NCBI GenBank assembly: GCA_017935225.1
Contig: JAGBIA010000035.1
Coordinates: 1 to 33,639 of the forward strand
Source of the DNA: Clostridia bacterium
GTDB taxonomy: Bacteria > Bacillota > Clostridia > Oscillospirales > CAG-272
Reading direction: 5' to 3'
DNA length: 33,639 bases
The notes beneath the pieces were generated by a model. That model ran no database searches, had not been told where the DNA came from, and saw only the letters and a program-made list of their open reading frames with translations. The translations under genes and the position numbers were made by a program. The first letter of the stretch is position 1; each line of letters begins with the position of its first letter. Below are positions 31,624 through 33,639 of the stretch, one piece after another.

Positions 31624-32381
31624 TGATAACCAAAAGAATAATCCCTTGCCTTGACGTAAAGAACGGCAGAGTCGTAAAGGGCGTAAATTTCCTCGGACTC
31701 GCCGACGTCTCTTCGCCCGTGAGCCTCGCAGAATTCTATAGCAAATGCGGCGCTGACGAGCTCGTATTTTACGATATAACCGCATCGGCAGAGGGGAGAG
31801 CACTCTTTACCGATATTCTCACCGAAGCGGCTTCAAAGGTCTTTATTCCGCTCACAGTGGGTGGAGGAATAAACACGCTCGACGACTTCGACCGCGTGCT
31901 CAAATGCGGCGCGGACAAAGTCAGCGTAAACTCGGGAGCCATCAAAAATCCATCGCTCGTGCTTGAAGCGGCAAAGAAGTACGGAGATCAATGCGTAGTT
32001 CTGTCTGTTGACGTCAAGCGAGTGGACGGAGAATTCCGCGTCTTTGCCAAGGGCGGCAGAGAGGACACGGGAATGGAGGCTATTTCCTGGATAAAAAGAT
32101 GCGTCTCGAACGGTGCGGGCGAGATAGTTCTCAATAGCATCGATACCGACGGAGTCAAGCGCGGCTTTGACATTGAGATGCTCGCGGCGGTCTGTGATGT
32201 AGTAAACGTGCCGGTCATCGCATCGGGCGGCGCGGGCTGTGCCGAGGATTTCGTTAAGCTTTTCAAGAGCTTACCGAAGGTCGACGCGGGACTTGCCGCA
32301 TCTATATTCCACTTTGGTGAAGTGGATATTTCAGAGCTTAAGAAAAAGCTCAAAGCGGAAGATATAAATGTCCGCATATGA
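31623..32381 (+). CDS. hisF: Imidazole glycerol phosphate synthase, cyclase subunit HisF
   Basis: HisF is the cyclase half of the HisH-HisF enzyme, making imidazole glycerol phosphate and AICAR from PRFAR and ammonia. It is 252 aa, a TIM barrel homologous to HisA. D11 (PCLDVKNGRVVKG) and the aspartate in SVDVKRVDG are the catalytic pair. VGGGINT and ASGGAGC bind the phosphates. AGGAGAG lies about 6 bases before ATG 31623. Confidence 0.95.
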   Translation: MITKRIIPCLDVKNGRVVKGVNFLGLADVSSPVSLAEFYSKCGADELVFYDITASAEGRALFTDILTEAASKVFIPLTVGGGINTLDDFDRVLKCGADKVSVNSGAIKNPSLVLEAAKKYGDQCVVLSVDVKRVDGEFRVFAKGGREDTGMEAISWIKRCVSNGAGEIVLNSIDTDGVKRGFDIEMLAAVCDVVNVPVIASGGAGCAEDFVKLFKSLPKVDAGLAASIFHFGEVDISELKKKLKAEDINVRI

Positions 32382-32397
32382 TAAGGAGTGAAATAAA

Positions 32398-33054
32398 ATG
32401 GCAGAAATGATAAAGATTGACGAGCTCAGATTCGACGAAAAAGGGCTCATTCCCGCGGTCGTTGTCGACGCGGTAACGAAAAAGGTGCTGACAGTCGCGT
32501 ATATGAACCGCGAGAGCCTTGAGATAACGATGAGAGAGGGCAGAACTTGCTTCTGGTCGCGCTCGCGTCAGGAGCTCTGGAGAAAGGGCGAGACCTCAGG
32601 CAACGTTCAGCACGTGGTCAGCATTACGGCAGATTGCGACAAGGACGCACTCACCGTAGTCGTAAATAAGGAAGGACCCGCTTGCCATCTCGGAACGGAC
32701 TCTTGCTTCAATTACCCCGTCTACGAGGGTGAGAACGCAGAATTCTCGCTCGAAGCGCTGATGAAGGTCATCGAGGGCAGAAAGACCGAGCGAAAGGAAG
32801 GCTCTTACACCACTTATCTTTTCGATAAGGGAATTGATAAAATTCTCAAGAAGGTTGGTGAGGAATGCACCGAGGTCATCATCGCAGGTAAGGCTGACGA
32901 TAAGGCAGAGACGATCTATGAGATCTCCGACCTCGTTTATCACGTTATGGTGCTTATGATCGAAATGGGCATCTCGCTCGACGATATCAGAAACGAGCTC
33001 GCCTCCCGCCACGTTATCGACCATAAGGTGAAGCAGGAGAAGATGACAAAGTGA
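32398..33054 (+). CDS. hisIE: Bifunctional HisIE: PR-AMP cyclohydrolase / PR-ATP pyrophosphatase
   Basis: This 218-aa fusion performs steps 2 and 3 of the pathway. The N-terminal HisI domain (to about 115) has the zinc and metal motif with the order [20 protein letters not shown] and ACHLG. The C-terminal HisE domain (from about 125) has the [19 protein letters not shown] signature of phosphoribosyl-ATP pyrophosphatase, an all-alpha MazG-like fold. AAGGAG is 9 bases upstream of ATG 32398. The stop overlaps the start of the next gene by 4 bases. Confidence 0.95.
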   Translation: MAEMIKIDELRFDEKGLIPAVVVDAVTKKVLTVAYMNRESLEITMREGRTCFWSRSRQELWRKGETSGNVQHVVSITADCDKDALTVVVNKEGPACHLGTDSCFNYPVYEGENAEFSLEALMKVIEGRKTERKEGSYTTYLFDKGIDKILKKVGEECTEVIIAGKADDKAETIYEISDLVYHVMVLMIEMGISLDDIRNELASRHVIDHKVKQEKMTK

Positions 33055-33639
33055 GCTATCTGTCGAATCTTCATACCCATACCGACTTTTGCGACGGAGC
33101 GGACAGCGCAGAAGCTATGGTTAAACGCGCTGTCAGCATGGGATACAAGTCTCTGGGCTTTTCGGGACATTCCTACGCCCCATTTGACGTGCCGAATTGC
33201 ATGACAGAGCAGGGGACAGGAGAATACGTTTCCGAAATCCTGCGCCTTCGTGAAAAATATAGGGACAAAATACAGATATATCTCGGTATCGAGCAGGATA
33301 TGATGTATAAAATGATAGAATATCCCTACGATTACGTGATCGGCAGTATGCACTACATAAAAATCGGCGATGAATACGTTTCTGTGGACTATACTGATGC
33401 AATTGCCGAAAATGCTGTTAAAAAATATTTTTCGGGAGACTGGTACCGATACTGTGAGGCGTATTACGCAAGTGTAAAAGATGTCGCGAAAATAACAGGG
33501 TGTAATATTGTGGGACACTTTGATCTGGTTACAAAGTTCAACGAAGGAAATAAATATTTCGATGAAAACAGTTATAAATACAGGGCATCCGCAATAGAGG
33601 CACTTCGAGCAGTTGCACAGGACTGCAGTTTGTTTGAGA
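33051..33639 (+). CDS. hisJ: Histidinol-phosphatase, PHP type (partial, GTG start)
   Basis: An open frame runs from GTG 33051 through the window end, 196 codons with no stop. It begins [16 protein letters not shown], the signature of PHP-domain histidinol phosphatases, with metal-binding H8 and H10. Further PHP motifs are visible: SGHSYAP, GIEQDM and DYVIGSMHY (about 102-110), then VGHFDL (about 156-161). It overlaps hisIE by GTGA. It supplies the phosphatase missing from the monofunctional HisB. The C-terminal part is outside the window. No other start is plausible, since the frame upstream is hisIE. Confidence 0.93.
   Translation, partial: MSYLSNLHTHTDFCDGADSAEAMVKRAVSMGYKSLGFSGHSYAPFDVPNCMTEQGTGEYVSEILRLREKYRDKIQIYLGIEQDMMYKMIEYPYDYVIGSMHYIKIGDEYVSVDYTDAIAENAVKKYFSGDWYRYCEAYYASVKDVAKITGCNIVGHFDLVTKFNEGNKYFDENSYKYRASAIEALRAVAQDCSLFE

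Overview
The window reads as chromosome of an anaerobic, spore-forming, Gram-positive Clostridia-type bacterium (Bacillota), probably an uncultured gut lineage. The grounds are a sigma-G gene, strong AGGAGG-type ribosome sites before most genes, the three [FeFe]-hydrogenase maturases, a YerC-headed histidine operon and an ApbE/NusG-II/Gx-transporter cluster. The genus cannot be fixed from sequence alone. Core genes have moderate GC; the stretch 3840-6090 is clearly AT-richer.

Layout. (1) 1-160: an array of three small hairpins and a strong terminator. (2) 206-3771, minus: nadE-trkA-trkH (NAD synthesis, K+ uptake). (3) 3840-6090, plus: an accessory stretch of three unrecognised small membrane proteins. 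Each has its own perfect TTGACA-17-TATAAT promoter, and they are separated by near-identical terminator hairpins; the third hairpin carries a palindromic insert with IS-like ends. (4) 6092-10279, plus: a promoter, a leader RNA with two mutually exclusive pairings, then a TM1266-type protein, hydE, hydG and hydF. (5) 10280-10603: no gene, a decayed inverted intergenic repeat and a bidirectional terminator. (6) 10604-13453, minus: apbE, NusG-domain-II protein, aldose-epimerase-like protein, Gx transporter. (7) 13460-15371, minus: sigG then an S1-domain RNA-binding protein. (8) 15461-18590, plus: sugar nucleotidyltransferase, galE, galM, terminator. (9) 18659-22029: a 1088-aa DUF5107/TPR protein. 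(10) 22069-25129: an unrecognised membrane protein, then an Lgt-type enzyme, a CPBP protease-like protein and an HD-domain protein, the latter three behind a promoter embedded in a 42-bp dyad. (11) 25164-33639: a promoter nested in two concentric dyads, yerC, and a full histidine operon hisZ-G-D-C-B-H-A-F-IE-hisJ; hisJ runs off the window.

How the genes fit together. Region 4 builds the H-cluster of [FeFe]-hydrogenase, although no structural hydrogenase gene lies here. Region 6 looks like extracytoplasmic flavinylation and redox accessory functions. Regions 8 and 9 form a galactose or other hexose block. Region 11 encodes every step from PRPP + ATP to histidinol (plus histidinol dehydrogenase), with a TrpR-like first gene that could repress it.

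The least explained features are the cassette stretch at 3840-6090, the hyd leader (6121-6263), the palindromic promoter (22808-22849) and the nested dyads at the his promoter (25164-25220). All function calls come from reading protein sequence and motifs; no database search was run.
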